Positions 36,955-46,349 are shown, counted from the stretch's first letter. The stretch: 64,000 nt of DNA from Sphingomonas sp. Leaf343 (GCF_001423765.1 NZ_LMPG01000011.1:306730-370729); one strand, 5' to 3'. The notes: a model not told the origin generated them from the letters alone. Translations and numbers: made by a program.

Positions 36955-37872
36955 ATGACGCTTTCATCCCATACCGGTCCGGTCGAACAGATGATCCTGC
37001 CCGCGACGCGCGATCTGGGCGACTTCTCGGTGCGCCGTGCGCTACCGTCCGCCAAACGCCGCATGGTCGGGCCGTTCGTGTTCCTCGACAGCTTCGGCCC
37101 CGTCGTGCTCGGTCCCGGCCAGGGCGCCGACACCCGCCCGCATCCGCACATCGGCCTCAGCACGCTCACCTATCTGATCGAGGGCGAGAGTGACCATCGC
37201 GACAGCGAAGGCTATGTCCAGACGATCCGCCCGGGCGAGGTCAATTTGATGACCGCCGGACGCGGCATCGTCCATTCGGAGCGCAGCGGCCCCGCCAGCC
37301 GCGGCCGCGAGGAGACGATGTTCGGCTTCCAGGCGTGGCTGGGCCTGCCGCAGGCGCTGGAGGAGACCGACCCCGGTTTCCAGCATGTCGACGCCGCGGA
37401 TGTCCCCGTCCTGACGGACAGCGGCATCCAGATGAAGCTGCTGGCCGGCAGCTTCGGCGGACAGACCGCGCCGACGCGCCTGTTCTCGGACACGCTCTAT
37501 GCCGACATCGTGCTGGCACCGGGCGCGCGGTTCGCGATCGAGAGCAGCCACATCGAACGCGCCGTCTATGTCGTCGAGGGCGGCATCGAGGTGACGGGAC
37601 AGGTCGGCGTCTTCTGCAAGGACAAGCTGGTCGTGTTCCGTCCGGGCACCGAGATCGTCGTCCGCGCCGATGGCCCGACCCGGCTGATGCTGATGGGCGG
37701 CGAACCGCTCGACGGGCCGCGCCACATCTTCTGGAACTTCGTCTCCAGCCGCCGGGATCGCATCGACCAGGCCGCCGCCGACTGGCGCGAGCGCCGCTTT
37801 CCGGGCGTGCCGGGCGACGATGTCGAATTCATCCCGCTTCCAGAAACCCCGCCGCTGTCCGCGGCGGCCTGA
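36955..37872 (+). CDS. Pirin family protein 1
   Basis: 305-residue bicupin. The N-terminal cupin carries the metal-binding HPHIGLSTLTYLIEG motif (His-x-His) and HSERSGP. The C-terminal half is cupin-like with ARFAIESSHIERAVYVVEGG. Bacterial pirins can act as quercetinases or redox-sensing proteins. ATG at 36955 follows CAGGAGACG. It is the first gene of a rightward run of five genes with short gaps (18-33 bp), plausibly one operon. Confidence 0.92.
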   Translation: MTLSSHTGPVEQMILPATRDLGDFSVRRALPSAKRRMVGPFVFLDSFGPVVLGPGQGADTRPHPHIGLSTLTYLIEGESDHRDSEGYVQTIRPGEVNLMTAGRGIVHSERSGPASRGREETMFGFQAWLGLPQALEETDPGFQHVDAADVPVLTDSGIQMKLLAGSFGGQTAPTRLFSDTLYADIVLAPGARFAIESSHIERAVYVVEGGIEVTGQVGVFCKDKLVVFRPGTEIVVRADGPTRLMLMGGEPLDGPRHIFWNFVSSRRDRIDQAAADWRERRFPGVPGDDVEFIPLPETPPLSAAA

Positions 37873-37905
37873 CTCTCCTCTTCAGACCACAGAAAGGATT
37901 CTGCC

Positions 37906-38514
37906 ATGAAACTCCTGCACATCGATTCTAGCATCCTCGGCGGCTATTCGGTCAGCCGCCAGCTGTCGGCGCAAGTCGTCGCGCAGCTGCACGCCGGTCG
38001 CGACGATATCGAGGTCGTCTATCGCGACGTCGCCGCCGATCCGATCCCGCATCTGTCGGGCGGCTATCTCGCCGCGCTGCAGAGCGCCGAGGCGGATCGC
38101 ACCCCCGAGCTCCAGGCGGAGATCGTCCAGAGCGCCGCGGTGCTCGACGAATTCATCGCCGCCGACGTCGTCGTGATCGGCGCCGGCCTATACAATTTCG
38201 GCATCCCCAGCCAGCTGAAGGCGTGGATCGACCGCATCATGGTGGCGGGCAAGACGTTCAAATACGTCGATGGCGCGCCGGTCGGGCTCGTTCCCGGCAA
38301 GCGTATCATCCTGACGGTCGCGCGCGGCGGCTTCTACACCGGTGAATCGCCGATCGTGTCGTTCGAGCACACCGAGACCTATCTGAAGACCGCCTTCGCC
38401 TTCATCGGCCTGAATGCCGAGGCGATCGTGGCGGAAGGCATCGCGGTCGGCCCGGAACAGCGCGCCGCCGCGATCGAGGCGGCCGAAGCGCAGATCGCCG
38501 CGCTCACCGCCTGA
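37906..38514 (+). CDS. azoR: FMN-dependent NADH-azoreductase
   Basis: 202 residues, flavodoxin-like fold: MKLLHIDSSILGGYSVSRQL (phosphate-binding loop), VVIGAGLYNFGIPSQLKAWID and TVARGGFYTGESPI are standard for AzoR. It reduces azo bonds and quinones with NADH, protecting against thiol-reactive quinones. AAAGGA precedes the ATG. Second gene of the pirin operon. Confidence 0.95.
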   Translation: MKLLHIDSSILGGYSVSRQLSAQVVAQLHAGRDDIEVVYRDVAADPIPHLSGGYLAALQSAEADRTPELQAEIVQSAAVLDEFIAADVVVIGAGLYNFGIPSQLKAWIDRIMVAGKTFKYVDGAPVGLVPGKRIILTVARGGFYTGESPIVSFEHTETYLKTAFAFIGLNAEAIVAEGIAVGPEQRAAAIEAAEAQIAALTA

Positions 38515-38537
38515 AACCCCTGATTGGAGACGCCGCC

Positions 38538-39380
38538 ATGGCCAGCCTCGCCACCCGGCCCGCCACCACGCGGGCCATCACCCACCGGACCCGTGGCACC
38601 CGCCACGGGCCGATCACCCGGCTGATGAGCCCGGGCGATCTGGGTCAGTTGGTCAAGCCGTTCGTCTTCCTCGACCTGTTCGAGGCGGACAGCTTCACCG
38701 GCGGCGTCTCCGCCCATCCCCATTCGGGGATCGCGACGCACACCACCTTCCTGCGCGGCGGCATGACCTATGCCGATTCGACCGGCGAGGCGGGCGCGCT
38801 GCACGACGGCGCGGTCGAGTGGATGCGCGCCGGCCGCGGCGTCTGGCACACCGGCCAGCCGCTCGGCGGGCAGCCGATCCTCGGCTTCCAGCTATGGCTG
38901 GCGCTGCCGCCGGAACTGGAGCTGTCGGAACCCGAGAGCCGCTATCTCGGCCCCGAAACCTTCGAGAGCGAGGGACCGGTGCGCGTCCTGCTCGGGCGGT
39001 ATGGCGGCGTGTCGGGACCGATCGAGCTGCCGATGCCGCTGACCTATCTGCACGTCCGGCTGGCCGATGGAGAGCGCTGGACCTACACGCCCGCTGCCGG
39101 ACACGACGTGGCCTGGGCGGCGGTCAGCGGCGGGCGGCTGGGCGTGGGCGACACGATCGCCGAGCGCGAGATGGTCGTGTTCGGCGACGGCGACGACGCG
39201 ATCGACGTCGTCGCGCACGGCGCCACCGAGTTCGTGCTCGGCTCGGCCGCGCGTCATCCCCATCCGCTCGTACTGGGTAGCCACTCGGTACACACCAGCG
39301 CCGCGGCGCTGGCGGAAGGGCAGCGGACCATCGCCGCGCTCGCCCGCACGCCGGCCGTCGCCGCGCTGCTGCACGCCTGA
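38538..39380 (+). CDS. Pirin family protein 2
   Basis: 280 residues, only distantly similar to the first pirin. It has the cupin metal motif in SAHPHSGIATHTTFLRGG and VWHTGQPLG, with a cupin C-terminal half. ATG at 38538 with a TTGGAGA site. Third gene of the operon. Two divergent pirins in one operon suggest distinct substrates or a heteromer. Confidence 0.9.
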   Translation: MASLATRPATTRAITHRTRGTRHGPITRLMSPGDLGQLVKPFVFLDLFEADSFTGGVSAHPHSGIATHTTFLRGGMTYADSTGEAGALHDGAVEWMRAGRGVWHTGQPLGGQPILGFQLWLALPPELELSEPESRYLGPETFESEGPVRVLLGRYGGVSGPIELPMPLTYLHVRLADGERWTYTPAAGHDVAWAAVSGGRLGVGDTIAEREMVVFGDGDDAIDVVAHGATEFVLGSAARHPHPLVLGSHSVHTSAAALAEGQRTIAALARTPAVAALLHA

Positions 39381-39398
39381 CGCCCATACAGGAGAGAC

Positions 39399-39836
39399 AT
39401 GATGACCGATCAGGACAACCGCAACGTCGAGGTGGCGAAGGAGTATTTCATCCGCAGCGACGCACAGGACCCGCGGCTGATGGAGCTGTTCCATCCCGAC
39501 CTGCAATTCTATTATCCGAAGTTCGGCATCGGCCACGGGCCGCAGTCGGTGTTCGAGATGGTGTCGGGCTTTACCGGCCAGCTGGAGGCGATCGAGCACG
39601 ACAAGGAGAACCTACTCTACGTCGCGCGCGATCCCCATGTCATCGTCGAAGGCACGTCGCGCGGGCGGCTGAACGGCGTGGACTGGGACGGCAGCAAGAC
39701 CGCCGGCGGACGCTTCTGCAACGTCTTCGAATTTCGCGACGGGCTGATCGTAAGGTGCCACGTCTATCTCGATCCCGACTATACCGGGCAGGACGAAGCA
39801 CGCTTCCGCTGGGGTCACGACGGCCGCGAGTGGTAG
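39399..39836 (+). CDS. SnoaL-like / ketosteroid-isomerase-like protein
   Basis: 145 residues of NTF2-like fold: NVEVAKEYFIRSDAQDPRLMELFHPDLQFYYPKFG, then GRFCNVFEFRDGLIVRCHVYLDPDY. AGGAGA precedes ATG at 39399; a second ATG follows. Fourth gene in the operon. Such folds often host isomerases or dehydratases acting on cyclic ketones; substrate unknown. Confidence 0.85.
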   Translation: MMTDQDNRNVEVAKEYFIRSDAQDPRLMELFHPDLQFYYPKFGIGHGPQSVFEMVSGFTGQLEAIEHDKENLLYVARDPHVIVEGTSRGRLNGVDWDGSKTAGGRFCNVFEFRDGLIVRCHVYLDPDYTGQDEARFRWGHDGREW

Positions 39837-39863
39837 ATCGAACGCGATAGCGGAGACGACGGC

Positions 39864-40886
39864 ATGGAAATCGGCATCGACAGCTTCGCCGCGACATCCG
39901 CGGCACTCGGCGAGGAGCCACCGGTCGGCGATGCCGATCGCATGGCGTTCCTGCTCGACGAAATCGTCGCAGCGGACCGCGCGGGCCTCGACGTGTTCGG
40001 GGTCGGCGAACACCATCGCAGCGACTATCTCGACAGCGCGCCCGCCGTCATCCTCGCCGCCGCCGCCGCGCGGACGAACAATATCCGGCTGACCAGCGCG
40101 GTGACCGTACTGAGCGCCGCCGATCCGGTGCGCGTGTTCCAGGAATTCGCGACGCTGGACCTGATCGCGCGCGGCCGGGTCGAGATGGTGGTCGGACGTG
40201 GATCGTCGATCGAGGCATATCCCTTGTTCGGGTTCGACCTGAACGATTACGACGCGCTGTTCGCCGAGAAGCTCGACCTGCTGCTGGCGATCCGCGAGCG
40301 CGCCGCCATCGACTGGTCGGGCAAGTTCCGCGCGCCGCTGCGCGGCCAGGGCATCTATCCGCGCCCGCAACAGCCGGTACTGCCGGTCTGGCTGGGCGTC
40401 GGCGGCACGCCGCAGTCGTTCGTCCGCGCGGGCACGCTCGGCCTGCCGCTGATGGTTGCGATCATCGGCGGGGAGATCGCGCGCTTCCGCCCGCTCGTCG
40501 ACCTGTATCGCCGCGCCGGGGCGGCGGCGGGGCATGCGCCTGAGACGCTGAAGGTCGGGGTCCATGCGCTGGGCTTCGTCGCCGACTCTGATAGCCAGGC
40601 GCGCGACGCCTTCTTCCCCGGCTGGCAGTACATGTTCACCAAGGTCGGCGCGGAACGCGGCTGGCCGCCCGCGACCCGCGCACAATACGACCAGATGACG
40701 GGACCGCGCGGCGCGTTCCTGATCGGCAGTCCCGACACCGTCGTCGCGCAGTTGCAGCAGGCCGACCGCGATCTGGGCGGGATCGACCGGGTGACGTTCC
40801 AGATGAGTTCGGCCGCGCGCGACCAGCCCGCGATGCTGCGGTCGATCGAGCTGCTCGGGCAGGCGGTGCGGCCGCACATGCGATAG
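39864..40886 (+). CDS. LLM-class flavin-dependent oxidoreductase
   Basis: 340 residues with a luciferase-like TIM barrel: DVFGVGEHHRSDYLDSAP, RTNNIRLTSAVTVLS, GRVEMVVGRGSSIEAYPLFG and LPVWLGVGGTPQSF. Members use FMNH2 or F420 to oxidise small organics. ATG at 39864. Last gene of the rightward run, four bases from the convergent second LysR gene. Confidence 0.92.
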   Translation: MEIGIDSFAATSAALGEEPPVGDADRMAFLLDEIVAADRAGLDVFGVGEHHRSDYLDSAPAVILAAAAARTNNIRLTSAVTVLSAADPVRVFQEFATLDLIARGRVEMVVGRGSSIEAYPLFGFDLNDYDALFAEKLDLLLAIRERAAIDWSGKFRAPLRGQGIYPRPQQPVLPVWLGVGGTPQSFVRAGTLGLPLMVAIIGGEIARFRPLVDLYRRAGAAAGHAPETLKVGVHALGFVADSDSQARDAFFPGWQYMFTKVGAERGWPPATRAQYDQMTGPRGAFLIGSPDTVVAQLQQADRDLGGIDRVTFQMSSAARDQPAMLRSIELLGQAVRPHMR

Positions 40887-40889
40887 GAG

Positions 40890-41816
40890 TCAGCGTCGCC
40901 GCTCGCGATCGGTGAGGATATCGAGAAAGGCGGTGACGCGCGCCGGACGAAAGCGCGTGCCCGGCATCACCGCGTGAATGCCGCCGCGATCGAGCGCCCA
41001 TCCAGGTAGCAGCCGGACCAGCCGTCCGCTCGCCAGATCGTCCGCCACTGCGAAATCGGGCAGGATCGCGAGCCCGGCGCCGTCGCGCGCCGCCTGCGCC
41101 ACGCCGGTCGTCGCACTGATCGCCAGCGTCGTCGCGAAGCGCACCGTCTGCGTCGCGCCCGTCTCCGACCGGAACGTCCAGCCGAGCGGATCGCCGAGGT
41201 TGCTGTTGGCGACGAACGGCCGCGCCGCGACGTCGGCGGGCGTCGCATCCGGCGCGACCGCATGGTCCGGGCCGGCGACCAGCACCTGCCCGAACGTCCC
41301 GATCGACCGCGCGCGCAGCGCGCTGTCGGTCAGCCAGCCGACCCGGATCGCGAGTTCGATATCGCTGCCGACCGGATCGAGCGTCGCATCGCTCAGCATC
41401 AGATCGACGGCGCAGCCGGGAAAGCGTTGACGGAACGCGGCGATCGCCGGCACCACCATTGCGACGCCGTAATCGAGCGGCGCGGTCAGCCGCAGCAGCC
41501 CGGTCGGCGCGCCGTCCCCCGCCGCCAGACCGTCGAACGCCGCCTGCGCCTCCGACAGGATCCGGGCGCAGTGTTCGTAGAAGATGCGCCCCTCCTCGGT
41601 CGGCCGCACGCTGCGGGTCGTGCGGATCAGCAGCGTGGTTTCGAACGCCTGTTCCAGCCGGGCGACCTGACTGCTGACCACCGCCTTCGTGATCCCCAGC
41701 CGCGTGGCCGCCGCGGTGAACGATCCGGTTTCGATCACCTCCGCAAAATAGGCGAGCCGTTTCAGATTGTTGATGCCGTGATGGGCGGCGGCGCGCGGAC
41801 TGTATGCTGTTGGCAT
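40890..41816 (-). CDS. LysR family transcriptional regulator 2
   Basis: 308 residues. Winged helix-turn-helix: NLKRLAYFAEVIETGSFTAAATRLGITKAVVSSQVARLE, then a LysR substrate-binding domain. Divergent from the DsbA-MBL-SnoaL operon; a palindrome lies between them. ATG at 41816 is chosen over one 12 codons upstream, as that would overlap the operator. Confidence 0.92.
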   Translation of the reverse strand: MPTAYSPRAAAHHGINNLKRLAYFAEVIETGSFTAAATRLGITKAVVSSQVARLEQAFETTLLIRTTRSVRPTEEGRIFYEHCARILSEAQAAFDGLAAGDGAPTGLLRLTAPLDYGVAMVVPAIAAFRQRFPGCAVDLMLSDATLDPVGSDIELAIRVGWLTDSALRARSIGTFGQVLVAGPDHAVAPDATPADVAARPFVANSNLGDPLGWTFRSETGATQTVRFATTLAISATTGVAQAARDGAGLAILPDFAVADDLASGRLVRLLPGWALDRGGIHAVMPGTRFRPARVTAFLDILTDRERRR

Positions 41817-41827
41817 ACGGTGATGGA

Positions 41828-41842
41828 TAGATCGTCGATCTA
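41828..41842. promoter_or_regulatory. Palindromic operator between LysR2 and the DsbA-like gene
   Basis: TAGATCG-T-CGATCTA, a perfect 15-bp inverted repeat in the 77-bp divergent promoter region. Probable LysR2 site. Confidence 0.5.
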
Positions 41843-41893
41843 GCCCCGGCAATCGGTTGCGCGCATATCTCCGTCATCATGGAGAACAGTCAC

Positions 41894-42520
41894 ATGACGA
41901 CCCGCTTCCTCTACCTCTTCGATCCGCTATGCGGCTGGTGCTACGGCGCGTCGGGTGCCATCGCGACGCTGGCGGCACAGCCCGGCGTGGCGGTCGAGCC
42001 GCTGCCCACCGGCCTGTTCGCCGGTGCGGGCGCTCGGACGCTCGACCGGGGCATGGCGACGCACATCTTGACCAGCGACCGCGCGATCGCCGCCGCCACC
42101 GGCGCGACGTTCGGCGACGCCTATTGCGCGCGCATCACGGACGGCGGCGACGTGCGGCTGGACAGCGGCCCCGCGACGCTGGCGCTGACCGCGGTCGCGC
42201 GTACCGCGCCCGACCGCGAACTGGCGCTGCTCGGCCTGATCCAGCGCGCGCGCTACCATGACGGGCAGGATATCGCCGATACCGGCGTGCTGGCCGATCT
42301 GTTGCACGCGGCGGGACTGGAGCGGGCGGCGGTCGCGCTGGTCGCGGACGCGCCCGCGCTGCACGCCGCCACCCGCCAGCGGCTGGACCGCGCCGGGTCG
42401 ATCCTGCGCGCGCATGGCCTGCGCGGCGTGCCCGCGCTGTTACGGATCGACCGCGACACGCTGACCCCGATCGATACGAACCAGCTATACCGCGACCCGT
42501 TGTCGCTGCTGGCCGCCTGA
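41894..42520 (+). CDS. DsbA family thioredoxin-fold protein
   Basis: 208 residues. FLYLFDPLCGWCYGASGAI carries the CGWC active site typical of FrnE/DsbA-like cytosolic oxidoreductases, followed by an inserted helical domain and cis-Pro loop (GLRGVPALLRI). No signal peptide, so cytosolic. GGAG lies 9 nt before ATG at 41894; an upstream ATG at 41879 overlaps that site. Confidence 0.88.
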   Translation: MTTRFLYLFDPLCGWCYGASGAIATLAAQPGVAVEPLPTGLFAGAGARTLDRGMATHILTSDRAIAAATGATFGDAYCARITDGGDVRLDSGPATLALTAVARTAPDRELALLGLIQRARYHDGQDIADTGVLADLLHAAGLERAAVALVADAPALHAATRQRLDRAGSILRAHGLRGVPALLRIDRDTLTPIDTNQLYRDPLSLLAA

Positions 42521-42551
42521 TCCGCTTTCACCCCATCACAGGAGACAGACC

Positions 42552-43367
42552 ATGACCGACACGCTGCACTGGCAATCCTTCCCCGCCGGCGAGCACGGCT
42601 TCTTCCGCGCCCCCGTGCTGCTATGGGGCGCGACCGAGGCGGTGCTGGTCGATGGCGGCTTCACCCTGCCGGACGGGCGCGCGCTGGCGGAGGCGATCGC
42701 CGCGACGGGGCGGACGCTGACCACGATCTATGTCAGCCAGAGCGACCCCGATTATTATTTCAGCCTGGCACCGATCACGGCGGCGTTCCCCGACGCGCGC
42801 GTGCTGGCCGCCCCCGAGACGATCGCTGCGATCGAGGCGAACGTGGCGAAGAAGCTGGCGACCTGGGGACCGCAGCTCGGCGACAACGGGCCGAAGACGC
42901 TGGACGACGTGGTCATGCCGACACCCTTCACCGACACCGCGCTGACCGTCGATGGCGAGTGCGTCGAGATCGTCGCGGCGGATGGCCCCGCCAACCGGCG
43001 TTACCTTTGGGTGCCGTCGCTGTCGGCGATCGTTGGCGGCGTGCTGGTCTTCTCGGGCGTCCATGTCTGGACCGCGGACACCAACAGCGCGGCGGGGCGC
43101 GCCGCGTGGATCGCGCAGCTCGACGCGATGCTGGCGCGCGATCCCGCGGTCGTTGTGCCGGGGCACATGACCCCCGACGCGCCGACCGGAGCGGCGGCGC
43201 TGACCTACACCCGCGACTACCTGCGCGCGTTCGAGGAGGAACTCGCGAAGGAGCCCGACAGCGCGGCGCTGATCGCGGCGATGACCGCGCGTTACCCCGA
43301 TGCCGGGATGGGCGTGGCGTTGCAGGTCGGCGCGAAGGTCGCGACCGGCGAGATGGCGTGGGGCTGA
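42552..43367 (+). CDS. MBL-fold protein with degenerate metal motif
   Basis: 271 residues with the metallo-beta-lactamase arrangement: AVLVDGGFTLPDGRALAEAI, then a TTIYVSQSDPDYYFSL segment at the place of the usual HxHxDH, and VVVPGHMTPD near the end. Only the second-site Asp and the last His survive, so zinc binding as in canonical hydrolases is unlikely without other ligands. Between the DsbA-like and SnoaL-like genes. Confidence 0.82.
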   Translation: MTDTLHWQSFPAGEHGFFRAPVLLWGATEAVLVDGGFTLPDGRALAEAIAATGRTLTTIYVSQSDPDYYFSLAPITAAFPDARVLAAPETIAAIEANVAKKLATWGPQLGDNGPKTLDDVVMPTPFTDTALTVDGECVEIVAADGPANRRYLWVPSLSAIVGGVLVFSGVHVWTADTNSAAGRAAWIAQLDAMLARDPAVVVPGHMTPDAPTGAAALTYTRDYLRAFEEELAKEPDSAALIAAMTARYPDAGMGVALQVGAKVATGEMAWG

Positions 43368-43370
43368 ACC

Positions 43371-43769
43371 ATGGCGACGAACAAGGACATTATCCGCGCC
43401 ACCTATGAAGGCTCGTCCGCCGAGAACGGCGCAAACCTGAAGGCCGCGCTCGCGCCGCATGCGACATGGACCGAGGCGGCGGGGTTCCCCTATGCCGGCA
43501 CCTATGTCGGCTACGACGCGATCGTCGAGAACGTCTTCCACCGGCTCGGCACTGAGTGGGAGGGGTACAAGGCCGAGGTCCACACCTATCTCGAGGACGG
43601 CGACCGCGTCGCGGCGTTCGGCGTCTATTCGGGGACGTACCGCGCTACCGGCAAGGCGATGACCGCGACCTTCGCGCACCTCTACCGGCTGGAGGGCGGC
43701 AGGATCGTGACGATGGAGCAATATGTCGACAGCGCGACCGTGATGGCGGCGCTGACCCCCAACGATTGA
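43371..43769 (+). CDS. SnoaL/NTF2-like protein
   Basis: 132 residues: DIIRATYEGSSAENGANLKAALAPHATWTEAAGFPY, YEAIVENVF-like segment, AHLYRLEGGRIVTMEQYVDS. Start ATG at 43371, three bases after the MBL stop, so coupled. Third gene of the run; followed by a strong hairpin. Confidence 0.85.
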   Translation: MATNKDIIRATYEGSSAENGANLKAALAPHATWTEAAGFPYAGTYVGYDAIVENVFHRLGTEWEGYKAEVHTYLEDGDRVAAFGVYSGTYRATGKAMTATFAHLYRLEGGRIVTMEQYVDSATVMAALTPND

Positions 43770-43774
43770 GTGTG

Positions 43775-43800
43775 GACCGGCGGCAGCGATGCCGCCGGTC
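43775..43800. terminator. Bidirectional hairpin terminator
   Basis: A perfect 11-bp stem GACCGGCGGCA / TGCCGCCGGTC with a GCGA tetraloop, between convergent genes ending at 43769 and 43806. No long T-run, but position and stem strength support termination from both sides. Confidence 0.65.
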
Positions 43801-43805
43801 GCTGT

Positions 43806-44417
43806 TCAATAGCCGACCGTAAAGCGCTGGCGACTGTGGGCAGGGCGTTCGATCTCATCGACCATTGCGATGGCATAGTCCGCGAACGAGATGCTCGAGC
43901 CCTGGTCATCCGACAGAAGCGCGTCCTTGCCCAGCCGGAACACGCCGGTCCGCTCGCCCGCGACGAACATCGCCGACGGCGACAGGAACGTCCAGTTCAG
44001 CGTCGGCTCGGCGCGCAGCAGGTCGAGAAATTCTGCCCCCTTGGTCGCCTCGGGCCGGTAGGCGTCGGGAAAGTCCGGGCTGTCGAGCAACCGGACGCCG
44101 GGTGCCACCTCCAAGCTGCCTGCGCCGCCGACCACCAGATAGCGCGGCACGCCCGATTGCCGGACGGCGGCGATCAGCGCGTGCGGATCGCTGGCCGAGA
44201 AATGGACCAAGCTGACGACCGCGTCATGCCCCGCGAGCAAGGTCGCCAGTTGCGTCGCGTCCGCCACGTCGCCGTGCACGGCGGTGACGCCGGGCAGCGT
44301 CGCGATCCGGTCCGGATGACGCGCGATGGCGGTGACGCTGTGGCCGCGATCCGACAGTTCTTGCAGGATGCACGCACCGGCGTTTCCCGATGCGCCGATG
44401 AGGGCGATCTTTGCCAT
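43806..44417 (-). CDS. NmrA-like NAD(P)-binding oxidoreductase
   Basis: 203 residues. The N-terminal glycine motif (KIALIGASGNAGACILQELSDRGHSVTAIARHP) and the segment YLVVGGAGSLEVAPG, TFLSPSAMFVAGERTG match atypical short-chain/NmrA-type proteins that bind NADP as redox sensors or reductases. First-to-last order: it lies downstream of the SDR gene by 23 bp on the minus strand, likely one operon. Confidence 0.88.
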   Translation of the reverse strand: MAKIALIGASGNAGACILQELSDRGHSVTAIARHPDRIATLPGVTAVHGDVADATQLATLLAGHDAVVSLVHFSASDPHALIAAVRQSGVPRYLVVGGAGSLEVAPGVRLLDSPDFPDAYRPEATKGAEFLDLLRAEPTLNWTFLSPSAMFVAGERTGVFRLGKDALLSDDQGSSISFADYAIAMVDEIERPAHSRQRFTVGY

Positions 44418-44440
44418 GATGATATCCTTTCGCGAGGAGA

Positions 44441-45190
44441 TCAGTGTGCCTGGCCGTTCAGTCGGTTAAGCGTCGCCGCGAACCGGTCGTCGCGTTCGGC
44501 GAAGCGCAGCGGGTGGACGCGCTGGACAAGGATCTCGGCCGGGATCGGCTCCTGCGCGAACAGCGCCAGCACCTCGTCGGCGAAGTCGTCGAGCGGCTGA
44601 TAGCCCTCGCGCGTCGACTGGCCGGGGGTCAGCTCGGTCTGGACCGCGGGCGGCGCCAGTTCGATGACCTCGACCCTGCCCGCCAGCGCGGTGCGCAGCG
44701 AGACGGTGTAGGAATGCAGCGCCGCCTTGGTCGCCGAATAGGTCGGGGTCTGGACCAGCGGCACGAAGGCGAGGCCCGAGGTGACGTTGACGATCGCCCC
44801 GTCGCCGCGCGCGACGAGGTGATCGACCAGCGCGTCGATCATGCGGATCGGACCGAGCAGGTTGGTCGCGATCGTGCCTTCCGCATCGCCCAGGTCGCGC
44901 GCGGTGTCGAGCGGCTCGACACGCATGATCCCGGCATTGTTGATGAGCACGTTCAGCCCGGGGAAGCGTGCGGTGACGTCCTGCGCGAACGCCCTGATCG
45001 CCGCCGGATCGTCGGCATCGAGCATCATCGTGTGGACGTTCTCCCGACCTGCCGCGGCGTCATCGAGCGCCGCGTGCCGCCGTCCGGCGATGATGACGGT
45101 GTTGCCCAGATCATGGAAGCGGCGGGCCAGCGCCGCGCCGATGCCGGATCCGCCGCCGGTGATGAGGATGGTGTTGCCGGTACGCTGCAT
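44441..45190 (-). CDS. Short-chain dehydrogenase (DltE-like)
   Basis: 249 residues. The cofactor motif TGGGSGIG, NNAGI and the catalytic YSATK (Tyr-x-x-x-Lys) with upstream Ser (NVTSGLAF) are intact. The order resembles DltE-type SDRs. Substrate unknown. ATG at 45190. Ten bases from the YceI gene stop. Confidence 0.9.
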   Translation of the reverse strand: MQRTGNTILITGGGSGIGAALARRFHDLGNTVIIAGRRHAALDDAAAGRENVHTMMLDADDPAAIRAFAQDVTARFPGLNVLINNAGIMRVEPLDTARDLGDAEGTIATNLLGPIRMIDALVDHLVARGDGAIVNVTSGLAFVPLVQTPTYSATKAALHSYTVSLRTALAGRVEVIELAPPAVQTELTPGQSTREGYQPLDDFADEVLALFAQEPIPAEILVQRVHPLRFAERDDRFAATLNRLNGQAH

Positions 45191-45200
45191 GACGATGTCC

Positions 45201-45761
45201 TCACCCCGCCTTGCGGGCATTGATGGCGATGTTGATCTTCACGTTCGCAGCGACCGTATCCGGGGTGGCGAACTGACCCTGCCCCACGCCGAACCAGCGC
45301 CGGTCGATCGTCAGCGTACCGCGCATCTGTGCGGCATTGCCGTTGATCGCAAGCTGGAACGGCAGGACGATCGGCCTTGCGACACCGCGGATCGTCAGCG
45401 TCCCTGCCGCCTGATAGCGGTTGCCGCCCAGGCTTTTGAACGACTTCGACACGAACGTCGCGCGGGGGAAGGCGCGGACGTTGAACCAGTCGGGTGTCGG
45501 CAGCGATTCATCGCGCGAGGCGTCACCGGTCGCGGCCGATGCGGTGTCGATCACCGCCGCGACGCTCGATCCGGCGAGATTGGCGGGATCGAACGCGATC
45601 CGCGCGTCGAAGCGTTTCAAGCTGCCGTTAATAGCCTGCCCATTCATGCCGGCGACGAACGCGACCTGCGATCGCGCCTTGTCGATGGTCCACGACGGCG
45701 CGGGTGCGGCGATGGCGGGGACCGCGACCAGGACGGCGGCGGCGATGGGAAAATGGCGCAT
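45201..45761 (-). CDS. YceI family periplasmic protein A
   Basis: 186 residues with a signal peptide (PIAAAVLVAVPAIAAPA) and a lipocalin-like YceI barrel: WTIDKARSQVAFVAGMNGQAINGSL, GTLTIRGVARPIVLPF, RRWFGVGQGQF. YceI proteins bind polyisoprenoids, perhaps quinones. It lies after cytochrome b561 and before the SDR in a leftward operon. Confidence 0.9.
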   Translation of the reverse strand: MRHFPIAAAVLVAVPAIAAPAPSWTIDKARSQVAFVAGMNGQAINGSLKRFDARIAFDPANLAGSSVAAVIDTASAATGDASRDESLPTPDWFNVRAFPRATFVSKSFKSLGGNRYQAAGTLTIRGVARPIVLPFQLAINGNAAQMRGTLTIDRRWFGVGQGQFATPDTVAANVKINIAINARKAG

Positions 45762-45773
45762 GGTCGAGTCTCC

Positions 45774-46349
45774 TTAGTTGACGGTCGGCGTACTGCGCAG
45801 GCCCGGAACCATCCGGCCCAGGACGCCGTCACGCGTGACGAATTGATGCTTGAGCGCGGCGGCGACATGCAGCGCGATCAGCGCCGCGCCGCCCAGCGCG
45901 AGATACAGGTGGACGCCACCGCTGACCGCCTCGACCGCCGCCTTGGCGGCAGGGTCCAGCGCGTGGAGAAAGCCGATATGCGGCCACGGAATCGTCTTCC
46001 ACAGCAGCGTCGGCAGATTGTACTTGCTGACCGACACCATCGCCCAGCCGGTCAGCGGCATGCCGATCATCATGACGTAGAAGAACCAGTGGGTGGCGCT
46101 GGCGACCCGGTGCTCCCACGGCTTCATCGGCGCGACGCTGGGCGGCGGCGGGTTGAGCATGCGCCAGGCGAGGCGCGCCACGCTCAGCACCAGCACGGTG
46201 ATGCCGATCGACTTGTGCAGCTGGAACTTCGCAAACTGGTCCATGCCGGTCAGATAGCCCATCCACCAGCCGAGCAGCAGATTGGCCAGGATCAGCAGCG
46301 CGATGATCCAGTGAAGGACCATGGCGACGGTCGAGTAGCGGGTGCGCAT
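45774..46349 (-). CDS. Cytochrome b561 family protein
   Basis: 191 residues with four membrane helices. Heme-ligating His are visible in AMVLHWIIALLILANLLLGWWMG, FQLHKSIGITVLVLSVARL, SATHWFFYVMMIGMPLTGWAM and ALIALHVAAALKHQFV. It transfers electrons across the inner membrane, here most likely to or from quinones bound by the YceI proteins on either side. Confidence 0.93.
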   Translation of the reverse strand: MRTRYSTVAMVLHWIIALLILANLLLGWWMGYLTGMDQFAKFQLHKSIGITVLVLSVARLAWRMLNPPPPSVAPMKPWEHRVASATHWFFYVMMIGMPLTGWAMVSVSKYNLPTLLWKTIPWPHIGFLHALDPAAKAAVEAVSGGVHLYLALGGAALIALHVAAALKHQFVTRDGVLGRMVPGLRSTPTVN

